From: Azospirillum sp. TSO35-2
GTDB lineage: Bacteria; Pseudomonadota; Alphaproteobacteria; Azospirillales; Azospirillaceae
Direction of reading: 5' to 3'
Length of the DNA stretch: 64,000 nucleotides
Assembly: GCF_003116095.1 (NCBI RefSeq)
Contig: NZ_LGRA01000021.1
Span: 791,719 to 855,718, forward strand
A program made the translations under genes and the position numbers. The notes beneath the pieces are model-generated. The model saw only the letters and a list, made by a program, of their open reading frames with translations, was not told the origin of the DNA and did not search any database. Below are positions 1-10,664 of this stretch, piece by piece (within the stretch, counting starts at the first letter, position 1; each line of letters opens with the position of its first letter).

Positions 1-250
1 AATCGCGACGATCATCGCCACCGCGGTCGAGCAGCAGAGTTCCGCCACCCGCGAGATCGCCCGCAACGTCGGCGAGGCCGCCGACGGCACCCAGCATGTC
101 CGCCGCAACATCGACTCGGTCGCCCGCGCCGCCGCGGAATCGGGCGAGTCCGCCAACCGCGTGCTGACCGCGTCGTCCACCGTGGCCGACGAGGTGCGCT
201 CGCTCGGCTCGCAGGTCGACAGCCTCGTCAGCCAGATGCGGGCGGGCTGA
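1..250 (+). CDS. Methyl-accepting chemotaxis protein, C-terminal end (partial)
   Basis: The gene enters from the left edge; the frame starting at base 2 gives 82 residues before TGA at 248-250. The visible part is the end of the cytoplasmic signalling domain: a run with AVEQQSSATREIARNVGEAA is the classic MCP helix C-terminal to the hairpin tip, followed by heptad-rich helix ending in VSQMRAG. The 731-residue chemoreceptor at 21.4 kb has a matching helix. Receptors of this kind pass ligand signals to CheA/CheW. The ligand-binding part lies outside the window, so the ligand is unknown. There is no CheR-tethering pentapeptide at the C-terminus. Confidence 0.93.
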   Translation, partial: IATIIATAVEQQSSATREIARNVGEAADGTQHVRRNIDSVARAAAESGESANRVLTASSTVADEVRSLGSQVDSLVSQMRAG

Positions 251-337
251 CCGGCGGCGGGCTGATGGCCGGGCGTCGCTCCGCCGCCGCGCACAGCGGA
301 CGGCGGAGACGCCTTGCCGGACCCCGCACCGCAGCGA

Positions 338-550
338 TCACCGGCGGCCCGAGCCCACGACCGAGATCGGCCGCCACAGGATCGCCGCCCCGGCGCCGGC
401 GCCGCAGGCACCGCCCCAGAAACCGGTTTCGCCCTGCCCATCATTGGTTCCGACGCCGGCACCGGCCTGGGTGCTGCTGACGCCGGTGTTCTGGTCCGCC
501 CGGGCATCGCCGGATTGGGCCATCTGCTGCTGCTGTGACTGAGTGGTCAT
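338..550 (-). CDS. Small low-complexity hypothetical protein (70 aa)
   Basis: I do not recognise this protein. It begins MTTQSQQQQMAQSGDARA, is Gln/Ser/Gly/Ala-rich, and has no membrane segment or signal peptide. The main support is the start: AGGAG lies 7 bases before the ATG at 550, the best ribosome site in this part of the window, and the 200 bp upstream (551-750) are clearly AT-richer than the surroundings, as expected of a promoter region. The glycine/alanine-rich middle and the basic C-terminus (VVGSGRR) could be random extension of a short real gene. It sits alone between the chemoreceptor end and the ppc terminator. It could be spurious, but the ribosome site argues for translation. 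Confidence 0.5.
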   Translation of the reverse strand: MTTQSQQQQMAQSGDARADQNTGVSSTQAGAGVGTNDGQGETGFWGGACGAGAGAAILWRPISVVGSGRR

Positions 551-753
551 ACCAATTCTCCTATCGAGGGCGCACCAGCTACCAAACTATTCGTCGGCAA
601 TCAATTGCGTTCTTCGATAGACGGCGTGACATTTTCTACGCCCGGACCAAGCGTTTTCGTCGGTCTTTCTTGCAGTGCCGAAGAGTTTGCCCCGCAGCGC
701 ACAAGAAAAAGGGCAAGAATGGTGACCCAGCAATCATGCGTCCGCTCCAAACG

Positions 754-785
754 AAAAAGCCCCTCTCCCGCGGGGGGAGAGGGGC
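754..785 (-). terminator. Rho-independent terminator of ppc
   Basis: An 11-bp perfect GC stem (759-769 with 775-785, loop of 5) is followed on the minus strand by TTTTT (754-758). It lies 43 bp past the ppc stop codon. It is the clearest intrinsic terminator in the window. Confidence 0.9.
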
Positions 786-827
786 TCTCGCCGGACGGTC
801 ACGCCGCGCCGGAAGACCGGGACCGGA

Positions 828-3599
<2,772 letters not shown>

Positions 3600-3817
3600 G
3601 GGCGGCGGTTTCCTGGGCGATAGGGAAAGGGCGGATAAGGGCGCGGTGACGAAAAAAACGGCAGGGCCACCCCTGCACGGGAAGTGGTCAGACCATCGGG
3701 CACAGCATGCCGATTCCGTATGAAGTTTCAACCGTCCCTGTGGCAGTGCGAAATGATTTCCATAAGGCGGCAGCGGCGGCAAGATCCCGACGGCCGCCAG
3801 CCCCCGCGGGGTGGCGC

Positions 3818-3833
3818 CATGCGACGTCGCATG
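3818..3833. promoter_or_regulatory. Perfect 16-bp palindrome, possible operator
   Basis: CATGCGACGTCGCATG is a perfect two-fold palindrome with no spacer, about 220 bp upstream of ppc and 168 bp upstream of the regulator start. The regulator that would bind it is unknown. Confidence 0.4.
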
Positions 3834-3942
3834 ACGGACGACGGAACTGCGCCGGGCGAGACGGCCCACCCCCCTGGAAGGAATGGCTGCAATTCCGCCT
3901 GCGCTCTGCCCGCCCCGCGTGGTTGGGCTTGCTCATTTACTA

Positions 3943-3955
3943 GTATGGTAGTATG
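3943..3955 (+). promoter_or_regulatory. Candidate operator of the GntR/FCD regulator, copy 1
   Basis: GTATGGTAGTATG lies 47 bp before the regulator start. Its exact reverse complement occurs in front of the uxuB-like gene (4939-4951). FCD-type GntR proteins usually bind short GTA/TAC-containing sites in their own promoter and that of the target operon, so autoregulation plus operon control is the natural reading. Confidence 0.65.
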
Positions 3956-4001
3956 CTTCAAGATTGGTTGCTGCGCGTCCGGCGTGCAGAAGGGCAAAGG
4001 G

Positions 4002-4769
4002 ATGACGGTACCGATGCTGAGCAAGATCGATGCGGAATCGAGCGAGCCGATCGCGCGGCGCGTGTACAGGGTGCTGCGCGGCGCCATCGTGACGATGCAG
4101 TTCCGCCCCGGTCAAGCCCTGTCGGAACAGGAGATCGCCGACCAGCTCGGCGTCAGCCGCCAACCGGTGCGCGAGGCCTTCATCAAGCTGAGCGAAGCCG
4201 GGCTGCTGACCATCCGGCCGCAACGCGGCACGTTCGTCGTCAAGATCTCGGCCAAGCAGGTGCTCGACGCCCGCTTCGTGCGCGAGGCGGTGGAGCGGGC
4301 GGTGGTGCGCAAGGCCTGCGAGACCATCACGCCCAGCGGGCTGACCGAGCTGCGCGACAACCTGAAGGCGCAGTGGGACATCGCCGAGGATCCGAACCCC
4401 GAACGCTTCCTGGAACTGGACGAGGCGTTCCACCGCGCCATCGCCGCCGCCGCCGAGTGCGATTATGCCTGGCGCATCGTCGAGGAGACGAAGGCCCAGA
4501 TGGACCGGGTTCGCTACCTCAGCGTACCCTACGCCACCCCGATCCGCCGGCTGATCGGGCAGCACCAAGCCGTGCTGGAGGCGATCACCGCCCGCGATCC
4601 CGCCAGGGCGGAAACCGCGATGGGCGTGCATTTGCGCGAGATCCTGACCTCCCTGCCGGAGTTGGAAGGCAAGTTCCCCGACCTGTTCAGCCCGGACGAA
4701 CCCGGAGTGGGGGCGGCGAAGATGCCGCCGCGGGCGGTGGGCCGGGCGCGGACCGTCCTGTCCCGCTAA
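4002..4769 (+). CDS. GntR/FadR-family (FCD) regulator of the hexuronate-type operon
   Basis: A 255-aa DNA-binding repressor or activator. Residues 10-75 form the winged helix with QEIADQLGVSRQPVREAFIK (recognition helix) and a QRGTFVVKIS wing; residues 85-220 form the FCD ligand domain, with ELDEAFHRAIA and later His residues placed as the usual metal/ligand-binding set. The start MTVPMLSKID at 4002 has AAAGG just before it; the upstream open frame is non-coding. The gene precedes, in the same direction, a six-gene operon for mannonate/gulonate breakdown, so it is probably an UxuR/ExuR-like local regulator. The effector would be a sugar acid such as mannonate or fructuronate; this is inference from context. 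The shared 13-bp motif supports it. Confidence 0.88.
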   Translation: MTVPMLSKIDAESSEPIARRVYRVLRGAIVTMQFRPGQALSEQEIADQLGVSRQPVREAFIKLSEAGLLTIRPQRGTFVVKISAKQVLDARFVREAVERAVVRKACETITPSGLTELRDNLKAQWDIAEDPNPERFLELDEAFHRAIAAAAECDYAWRIVEETKAQMDRVRYLSVPYATPIRRLIGQHQAVLEAITARDPARAETAMGVHLREILTSLPELEGKFPDLFSPDEPGVGAAKMPPRAVGRARTVLSR

Positions 4770-4938
4770 CGAGACCCAGGCGGGTTGGTCACGCCGACCG
4801 GCCCCCTGATCGGGCTCCATGGATTCCAGGAGTTGGATCCGACATCGACCGGCACGTGCCCTCTTGATCCGTGCTCTCGCTTGCCTGCTATGATTGGATG
4901 ACACAACAGTCGCGATTGCCAATCGCTGATGTTGTTGA

Positions 4939-4951
4939 CATACTACCATAC
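4939..4951 (-). promoter_or_regulatory. Candidate operator of the GntR/FCD regulator, copy 2
   Basis: CATACTACCATAC is the exact reverse complement of the motif at 3943-3955. It lies 39 bp before the uxuB-like start. A possible promoter (TTGCCA at 4917 and CATACT at 4939, spacer 16) would place the site on the -10 box, which fits repression. The promoter call is weak; the repeat identity is certain. Confidence 0.65.
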
Positions 4952-4990
4952 AAGAAAGCGAGCACGCCTCGTGAGGGAAGGGAACAGCCT

Positions 4991-6472
4991 ATGCGCCTGA
5001 GCGCCTCCAACCTGGCCAGCCTGCCCGCCACGGTCGCCCGCCCGGCCTACGACCGCGGGGCGCTGAGCGTCGGCATCGTTCATCTCGGCGTCGGCGCCTT
5101 CCAGCGGGCCCATCAGGCCGCCTACACCGACGCGGTGCTGGACCAGGGGGGCGGGCAGGACGGCGCCGCCTGGGGCATCGCCGGCGTCAGCCTGCGCAGC
5201 CCCGACACGCGCGACGCGCTGGCGCCGCAGGACGGGCTCTACACCGTCGCGGTGCGCGATGCCGAGGGCGAGCGGCTGCGGGTGATCGGCTGCCTGACCG
5301 AACTGCTGGTCGCGCCGGAGGATCCGCCGGCGGTGCTGGAACGGCTGACCCGGCCAGCGGTGCGCATCGTGACGCTGACGGTGACGGAGAAGGGCTATTG
5401 CCATGACCCGGCCACCGGCGCCCTGAACGAGGACCATCCCGACATCCGCCACGACCTGAACACTCCGGACCGGCCGCGCACCGCCGTCGGCTTCCTGGTC
5501 GAGGCGCTGGCCCGCCGCCGCGCCGCCGGGGTGGCGCCCTTCACGGTGCTGAGCTGCGACAACCTGCCGGGCAACGGCGACACCGTCGCCCGCATCCTGC
5601 ACCGCTTCGCCGAACTCCGCGACCCGGCCTTCGGCGCCTGGGTGGCCGACACGGTCGCCTGCCCGAACAGCATGGTCGACCGCATCGTCCCGGCCACCAC
5701 CAACGCCGACCGCGCCCGCGTGTCGGACGCGTTGGGCGCCGAGGACGCGTGGCCGGTGGTGACCGAGCCGTTCAGCCAGTGGGTGGTGGAGGACCGCTTC
5801 CCCGCCGGCCGCCCGGCCTGGGAGACGGTCGGCGTCGAGATGGTGGCCGACGTCCACCCCTACGAGACGATGAAGCTGCGGCTGCTGAACGGCAGCCACT
5901 CCACCATCGCCTATCTGGGTTATCTGGCCGGCTACGAGACGGTGTCGGACACCATGACCGACCAGGATTTCGCCAGCCTGATCCGCGGCCTGATGGACCA
6001 GGAGGCCGGCCCGACCCTGCGCATGCCGCCGGGGGCCGATCTGGAGCGCTACAAGAGCGCGCTGATCACCCGATTCCTGAACCCGGCGCTGCGCCACCGC
6101 ACCTGGCAGATCGCCATGGACGGCACGCAGAAACTGCCGCCGCGGCTGCTGAACCCGATCCGCGACCGGCTGGCCGCCGGCCTGCCGATCGACCGGCTGG
6201 CCCTGGGCGTCGCCGCCTGGATGCGCTACGTCGCCGGCACCGACGAACAGGGCCGGCCCATCGATGTGCGCGACCCGATGGCCGGCCGGCTGGCGGAGAT
6301 CGCCGCGGCGGCGGCCGGCGACCCCGACCGGCTGGCCCAGGCGCTGTTCGGCCTGACCACGGTGTTCGGCGAGGATCTGCCGCGCGACCCGCGCTTCACC
6401 GGCCCGGTCACCGCCGCCCTGCGCCGCCTGTTCGCCGAGGGCGCCCGCGCCGTCGTGGCGGCGACCGCCTGA
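4991..6472 (+). CDS. uxuB: Mannitol dehydrogenase-family oxidoreductase, probably D-mannonate oxidoreductase
   Basis: 493 aa, the normal size of the long-chain mannitol dehydrogenase family. The N-terminal Rossmann part has GIVHLGVGAFQRAH (NAD(H) binding), followed by LTVTEKGY and the catalytic segment KLRLLNGSHSTIAYLGYLAG, with the conserved Lys/Asn/His of this family. Family members reduce or oxidise mannitol/fructose, tagaturonate/altronate or fructuronate/mannonate. Because uxuA closes this operon, fructuronate-mannonate interconversion is the best fit. Start at 4991 (MRLSASNL) follows a GGGAAGGGA stretch. First gene of the operon, 44 bp ahead of the Zn dehydrogenase. Confidence 0.88.
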   Translation: MRLSASNLASLPATVARPAYDRGALSVGIVHLGVGAFQRAHQAAYTDAVLDQGGGQDGAAWGIAGVSLRSPDTRDALAPQDGLYTVAVRDAEGERLRVIGCLTELLVAPEDPPAVLERLTRPAVRIVTLTVTEKGYCHDPATGALNEDHPDIRHDLNTPDRPRTAVGFLVEALARRRAAGVAPFTVLSCDNLPGNGDTVARILHRFAELRDPAFGAWVADTVACPNSMVDRIVPATTNADRARVSDALGAEDAWPVVTEPFSQWVVEDRFPAGRPAWETVGVEMVADVHPYETMKLRLLNGSHSTIAYLGYLAGYETVSDTMTDQDFASLIRGLMDQEAGPTLRMPPGADLERYKSALITRFLNPALRHRTWQIAMDGTQKLPPRLLNPIRDRLAAGLPIDRLALGVAAWMRYVAGTDEQGRPIDVRDPMAGRLAEIAAAAAGDPDRLAQALFGLTTVFGEDLPRDPRFTGPVTAALRRLFAEGARAVVAATA

Positions 6473-6516
6473 CATTCGACAGCCTCATCTGTCTACCTTG
6501 ATTAGGGAGTGTTCCC

Positions 6517-7545
6517 GTGGTTGCCCTGACCGTCGAAAAACCGCATGTCCTGGCGCTGCGTCCGGAAAACGGACCCGGCGTGGGATCGGTGAAGGCCGGC
6601 GAGGTGCTGGTGCGCGTCCAGCGCGCCGGGATCTGCGGCTCCGACCTGCACATCTACCACGGCTCCAACCCGTTCGCGGTCTACCCGCGGGTGATCGGCC
6701 ACGAGTTCAGCGGCACGGTCGAGGCGGTGGGCGACGGCGTCGCCACCCTTGCGGTCGGCGACCATGTGGTGGTCGATCCCGTGGTGTCCTGCGGCCATTG
6801 CTACGCCTGCCGGGCCGGGCGGACCAACGTCTGCGCCAATCTGGAGGTGTTCGGCGTCCATCGCGACGGCGGGTTCCGCAACCATGTCGCGGTTCCGGCG
6901 GCCAACGCCGTCAAGCTGCGCTCCGACCTGCCCTTCTCCATCGCGGCGCTGGCCGAACCCTTCTCGATCGCCGCCAACGTGCTGTCGCGCACCGGCATCG
7001 CCGCCGATGACACGCTGCTGGTCTACGGCGCCGGCACGGTCGGGCTGACGGTGGTGCAGGTCGCCAAGCTGCACGGCGCCCGCTGCATCGTCGCCGACAT
7101 CGACGACAGCCGGCTGGAGCGCGCGCGGGAGTTCGGCGCCGACGTCGTGCTGAACTCCGCCCGCGTGTCGGTGCCCGACGCGGTGCGCGACGAAAATGAC
7201 GGGCTCGGCCCGACGGTGGTGATCGACGGCGCCGGCGTGCCGGCGCTGCTGGAGGAAGCCTGCCGCATCGCCAGCCCGGCCGGACGCATCGGCCTGCTCG
7301 GGTTCTCCCCCAACCCCTGCCCGGTGATCCAGCAGGAGATCGTCAAGAAGGAACTGACGCTGGTCGGCTCCCGCCTGAACCGCCGGCTGCTGCCGCAGGT
7401 GGTGGAATGGCTGGAAAGCGGCCGGCTCCAGCCCGCCGCGATGATCACCCAGGTCTTCCCGGCCGCCGACGCGGCGAGCGCCTTCGCCCTGATCGAAAAG
7501 GACCCGTCGAGCACCATCAAGGTGCAGCTCGACTTCGAATCCTGA
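6517..7545 (+). CDS. Zinc-dependent alcohol dehydrogenase family, probably L-gulonate 5-dehydrogenase type
   Basis: 342 aa medium-chain dehydrogenase. Residues 34-70 have the catalytic-zinc Cys and GHEFSG motif; residues 89-103 have the structural-zinc pattern CGHCYACRAGRTNVC; the Rossmann part has YGAGTVGL. It starts with GTG at 6517, set by AGGGAG seven bases upstream. The RspB / L-idonate / galactitol-phosphate / L-gulonate 5-dehydrogenase group has this architecture. Next to a mannonate oxidoreductase and mannonate dehydratase, the simplest role is L-gulonate to fructuronate, feeding the same pathway. The substrate is inference; L-idonate or L-galactonate are alternatives. Confidence 0.85.
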   Translation: MVALTVEKPHVLALRPENGPGVGSVKAGEVLVRVQRAGICGSDLHIYHGSNPFAVYPRVIGHEFSGTVEAVGDGVATLAVGDHVVVDPVVSCGHCYACRAGRTNVCANLEVFGVHRDGGFRNHVAVPAANAVKLRSDLPFSIAALAEPFSIAANVLSRTGIAADDTLLVYGAGTVGLTVVQVAKLHGARCIVADIDDSRLERAREFGADVVLNSARVSVPDAVRDENDGLGPTVVIDGAGVPALLEEACRIASPAGRIGLLGFSPNPCPVIQQEIVKKELTLVGSRLNRRLLPQVVEWLESGRLQPAAMITQVFPAADAASAFALIEKDPSSTIKVQLDFES

Positions 7546-7605
7546 GCCCATCCGCAACGACAAGACGGCAGGCCCGCCCTGCCCCCAAAGAGGAGGAACC
7601 CCACG

Positions 7606-8631
7606 ATGGACAGCAAGACCCCGATTTCCCGCCGCAGTCTGGCCCGCAGCATCGGTCTCGGCGCCGGTCTGGCCGCCGGCGCGACGCTGCTGGGCGGCCT
7701 CGCCGCCCCGGCCATCGTCCGCGCCCAGAGCAAGACGACGCTGAAGCTCGGCCACCTCGCCAACGAGGACAATGTCTGGCACAAGGCCGCGATGGTCTTC
7801 GCCGAGGAGGTCGGCAAGCGCACCAACGGGCAGGTCGAGGTCAAGGTCTTCCCCAACGAGCAGCTCGGCAAGGAAACCGACCTGATCAAGGGCATCCAGC
7901 TCGGCACGGTGGACTTCACCATCACGGGAGAGTCGCTGCAGAACTGGGCGCCGGCGGCGGCGTTGCTGGCGGTGCCCTACGCCATCCGCGACCTCGACCA
8001 TCTCGACAAGGTGGTCAACGGCGCCCCCGGCCGGAAGATCGCCGAGAACATCGAACAGAAGACCCAGCTCCTGCCGCTGACCTACTTCGCCCGCGGCCCG
8101 CGCAACCTGACGAGCAACCGCCCGATCAAGACACCGGCCGAGCTGAACGGGTTGAAGATGCGCGTGCCGAACGTGCCGCTGTTCGTGTCCTTCTGGCAGG
8201 GGCTGGGCGCCAAGCCGACGCCGATGGCCTTCTCCGAAGTGTTCACCGGGCTGCAGAACGGCACCATCGACGCCCAGGAGAACCCGCTGGCCCTGATCAA
8301 GTCGGCGAGCTTCTTCGAGGTGCAGAAATACGTGAACCAGACCGAGCACGTCATCAGCTGGATCTATCTGGTCGGCGGCTCCAAGAAGCTGGGCAAGCTG
8401 CCGGCCGAACAGCGCACGGCGATCATGGAGGCGGCGAAGGCCGCCCAGGCCGCCGAACGCAAGCTGTTCATCGAGGACGAGACCAAGCTCGCCGCCGACC
8501 TGAAGGCCAAGGGCATGGAGTTCGTCGCCGTCGACAAGGCCGCCTTCGCCGAAAAGGGCCGCCCCGCCGTGGTCGCGGCGCTGTCGGCGGAGGTCAAGCC
8601 GATCTACGACGAGATCCTGGCGGTCGGGTGA
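7606..8631 (+). CDS. dctP: TRAP transporter periplasmic substrate-binding protein
   Basis: 341 aa DctP-family solute receptor for sugar-acid uptake. It has a Tat-type leader: SRRSLARSIGLGAGLAAG followed by cleavage near VRAQS. The mature part begins TTLKLGHLANEDNVWHKAA and carries the conserved EVFTGLQNGTIDAQENPL segment, whose Arg/Asn region contacts carboxylate ligands in this family. AGGAGGA sits 8 bases before the ATG. Located between the dehydrogenases and uxuA, it probably binds the aldonate or hexuronate the operon degrades. A hairpin-rich repeat separates it from dctQ and may raise its expression over the membrane subunits. Confidence 0.93.
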   Translation: MDSKTPISRRSLARSIGLGAGLAAGATLLGGLAAPAIVRAQSKTTLKLGHLANEDNVWHKAAMVFAEEVGKRTNGQVEVKVFPNEQLGKETDLIKGIQLGTVDFTITGESLQNWAPAAALLAVPYAIRDLDHLDKVVNGAPGRKIAENIEQKTQLLPLTYFARGPRNLTSNRPIKTPAELNGLKMRVPNVPLFVSFWQGLGAKPTPMAFSEVFTGLQNGTIDAQENPLALIKSASFFEVQKYVNQTEHVISWIYLVGGSKKLGKLPAEQRTAIMEAAKAAQAAERKLFIEDETKLAADLKAKGMEFVAVDKAAFAEKGRPAVVAALSAEVKPIYDEILAVG

Positions 8632-8641
8632 TCGGGGACTT

Positions 8642-8798
8642 GCCCCTCTCCTCCCCCGGGGAGAGGGGCGAGCCGAAGGCTCGGGGGTGAGGGGGCGTTA
8701 CGCCCGGCAGGGCGGAGAAAGACGATTGAGCGGTTTAGCCCGACCGTCGGCACGCCATGCGTCCCCCTCACCCAACCCTCTCCCCAGGGGGGAGAGGG
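8642..8798. repeat. Palindromic GC-rich repeat between dctP and dctQ
   Basis: Two 10-bp hairpins (8642-8651 with 8660-8669; 8776-8785 with 8789-8798) are joined by an outer inverted repeat (GGGTGAGGGGG at 8685-8695 with CCCCCTCACCC at 8763-8773). The CCCTCTCC/GGAGAGGG core is shared with elements at 53.7, 56.3 and 58.3 kb, so this is a dispersed family. Inside an operon such a structure can protect the upstream mRNA or reduce read-through. Confidence 0.85.
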
Positions 8799-8835
8799 CT
8801 TGCCCTCCCCCTTCCATCCTCCGCAAGGACTTCCG

Positions 8836-9339
8836 ATGCGCAACGCAATCGCCGCCGTCGTGTCGGCCGCCGCAACCCTCTGCCGCTGGGGCACCCTGGC
8901 GGCCACCGGCGTTCTCATCCTCGTGGTCACGCTCCAGGTGCTGGGGCGGATCCCCGGCATGCCCTCGCCGCCCTGGACCGAGGAGGTGGCGCGCTTCGCC
9001 CTGGTCCATCTCGTCGCCTTCTCCTGCGGGCTGGCGCTGCTGCGCGGCGAGCTGGTCAACGTCGACATGTTCACCAGCCTGCTGCCGGTGCCGATGCAGA
9101 CCGCGGTCGCCCGGCTGGTCGACCTGATCATCCTGGTCTTCGCCGTCGCCATCATTCCCGGCTCATGGGATTACGTCGTCGGCAGCCTGGGCGAGCGGGC
9201 GCGCTCCATCGACGTGCCGATGATCTGGGTCTACGCCGTGACGCTGATCATCCCGGTCTCCCTCGCCTTCTTCGCCATCGCCCGGCTGGCCGGGCTGGGG
9301 CGCGAGCAACAATCGCCCAGCCACGGAGAGATGGTCTGA
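8836..9339 (+). CDS. dctQ: TRAP transporter small membrane subunit
   Basis: 167 aa with four hydrophobic helices (about residues 10-35, 50-70, 90-110, 130-150), the DctQ topology. It includes the family pattern TEEVARFALVHLVAFSCGLALLRGELVNVDMF. The start at 8836 (MRNAIAAVV) follows AAGGAC; a further 12 codons upstream are open but overlap the repeat. Its stop overlaps the dctM start (TGATG), so the two permease subunits are translationally coupled. Confidence 0.92.
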   Translation: MRNAIAAVVSAAATLCRWGTLAATGVLILVVTLQVLGRIPGMPSPPWTEEVARFALVHLVAFSCGLALLRGELVNVDMFTSLLPVPMQTAVARLVDLIILVFAVAIIPGSWDYVVGSLGERARSIDVPMIWVYAVTLIIPVSLAFFAIARLAGLGREQQSPSHGEMV

Positions 9340-10613
9340 TGGTCACCGCGCTCTTCCTCACCTTCGCCATCCTGCTGATCATCGGCGCCCCCGTCGGCAT
9401 CGCGCTGGGAGCGGCATCGGCGGTCTATCTCGTCGGCAGCGACATCGACCTCGCGGTGGTGCCGCAGTTCATGTACGCCGGCATGGACAGCTTCGTGCTG
9501 CTGTGCATCCCCGGCTTCGTGCTGGCCGGCAACCTGATGAACGGCGGCGGCATCACCGACCAGATCGTGCTGTTCAGCAACCGGCTGGTCGGCCATATCC
9601 GCGGCGGGCTGGGGCTGGCCAACGTCACCGGGTCGATGGTGTTCGCCGGCATCTCCGGCACCGCGGTGGCGGAAACCGCCTCGATCGGCGCGGTGATGAT
9701 CCCGGCGATGCGCAAGTCGGGCTACGACGCGCCCTTCGCCGCGGCGGTGACGGCGGCCGCCTCCACCGTCGGGCCGATCATCCCGCCCAGCGTTCCGATG
9801 ATCATCGTCGGCACGCTGACCGGCCTGTCGGTCGGCAAGATGTTCATGGCCGGCGCCATCCCCGGCCTGCTGCTGGGCGTCGGCATGATGCTGACCGTCT
9901 GGATCCTGGCCCGCACCCGCAACTACCCCAAGGGCCGCTGGGAGGGCTTCGGCGCCCTGCTTAAGGCCAGCCGCGGCGCCTTCTGGGCGCTGCTGATGAC
10001 GGCGATCATCCTGTTCGGCATCGTCGGCGGCTATTTCACCCCGACCGAGGCGTCGGTGGTGGCGGCGATCTACGCCTTCGTCATCGGGCTGTTCGTCTAC
10101 AAGGGCTTCAAACTGCGCGACCTGCCCGGCATCCTGCTGGAGAGTGCCATCGGCTCGGGCGGGCTGATCCTGCTGGTCGGGCTGGCCAACGTCTTCGGCT
10201 GGATCCTGACCAGCGAGCAGATCCCGCAGGCCATCGCCGCCTCGATGCTGGCGCTGACCACCAACAAGTACCTGATCATCCTGCTGATCAACATCCTGCT
10301 GCTGATCGTCGGCACCTTCATGGAGACGATCGCGGCGCTGATCATCCTGTTCCCGCCGCTGCTGGCGGTGGCGACCCAGGTCGGCATCGACCCGATCCAT
10401 TTCGCCACCTTCGCCGTGCTGAACCTGATGATCGGCCTGACCACCCCCCCGGTCGGCGTCTGCCTGTTCGTCGCGGCCAACATCGCCAAGATCTCGCTGG
10501 GCGACATCACGCGGGCGATCTGGCCCTTCCTGCTGTGCAACATCGCCATCCTGTTCCTGGTCTCCTACGTGCCGATCATCTCGCTCTGGTTGCCCAACCT
10601 GCTGTTCCGCTGA
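9339..10613 (+). CDS. dctM: TRAP transporter large membrane subunit
   Basis: 424 aa, with about 12 transmembrane helices of the DctM/SiaM type: Na+-driven uptake of acidic solutes. Conserved stretches include IPGFVLAGNLMNGGGITDQI, GSMVFAGISGTAVAETASIG, PIIPPSVPMIIVG, the FTPTEASVVAAIYAF segment and GLTTPPVGVCLF. It starts within the dctQ stop codon and ends 51 bp before uxuA. Confidence 0.95.
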   Translation: MVTALFLTFAILLIIGAPVGIALGAASAVYLVGSDIDLAVVPQFMYAGMDSFVLLCIPGFVLAGNLMNGGGITDQIVLFSNRLVGHIRGGLGLANVTGSMVFAGISGTAVAETASIGAVMIPAMRKSGYDAPFAAAVTAAASTVGPIIPPSVPMIIVGTLTGLSVGKMFMAGAIPGLLLGVGMMLTVWILARTRNYPKGRWEGFGALLKASRGAFWALLMTAIILFGIVGGYFTPTEASVVAAIYAFVIGLFVYKGFKLRDLPGILLESAIGSGGLILLVGLANVFGWILTSEQIPQAIAASMLALTTNKYLIILLINILLLIVGTFMETIAALIILFPPLLAVATQVGIDPIHFATFAVLNLMIGLTTPPVGVCLFVAANIAKISLGDITRAIWPFLLCNIAILFLVSYVPIISLWLPNLLFR

Positions 10614-10664
10614 CCGTTCAACCCCCGCCCCCTTCCAAAGCCCCCTCCCAAGGAGTTCGAAGCC

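Larger units (their letters stand above)
3600..4001. promoter_or_regulatory. Divergent intergenic region between ppc and the GntR regulator
   Basis: About 400 bp without a convincing gene. It must hold the ppc promoter (minus) and the regulator promoter (plus). Two structured elements are listed separately: a 16-bp palindrome at 3818 and the 13-bp operator candidate at 3943. Open frames through this stretch are extensions of the flanking genes, with no ribosome sites. Confidence 0.6.

Noticed and set aside
3684..4001. N-terminal extension of the GntR regulator (106 further codons open)
   Set aside because: The extension runs through the promoter and operator region, has no family similarity, and a good start with AAAGG lies at 4002.
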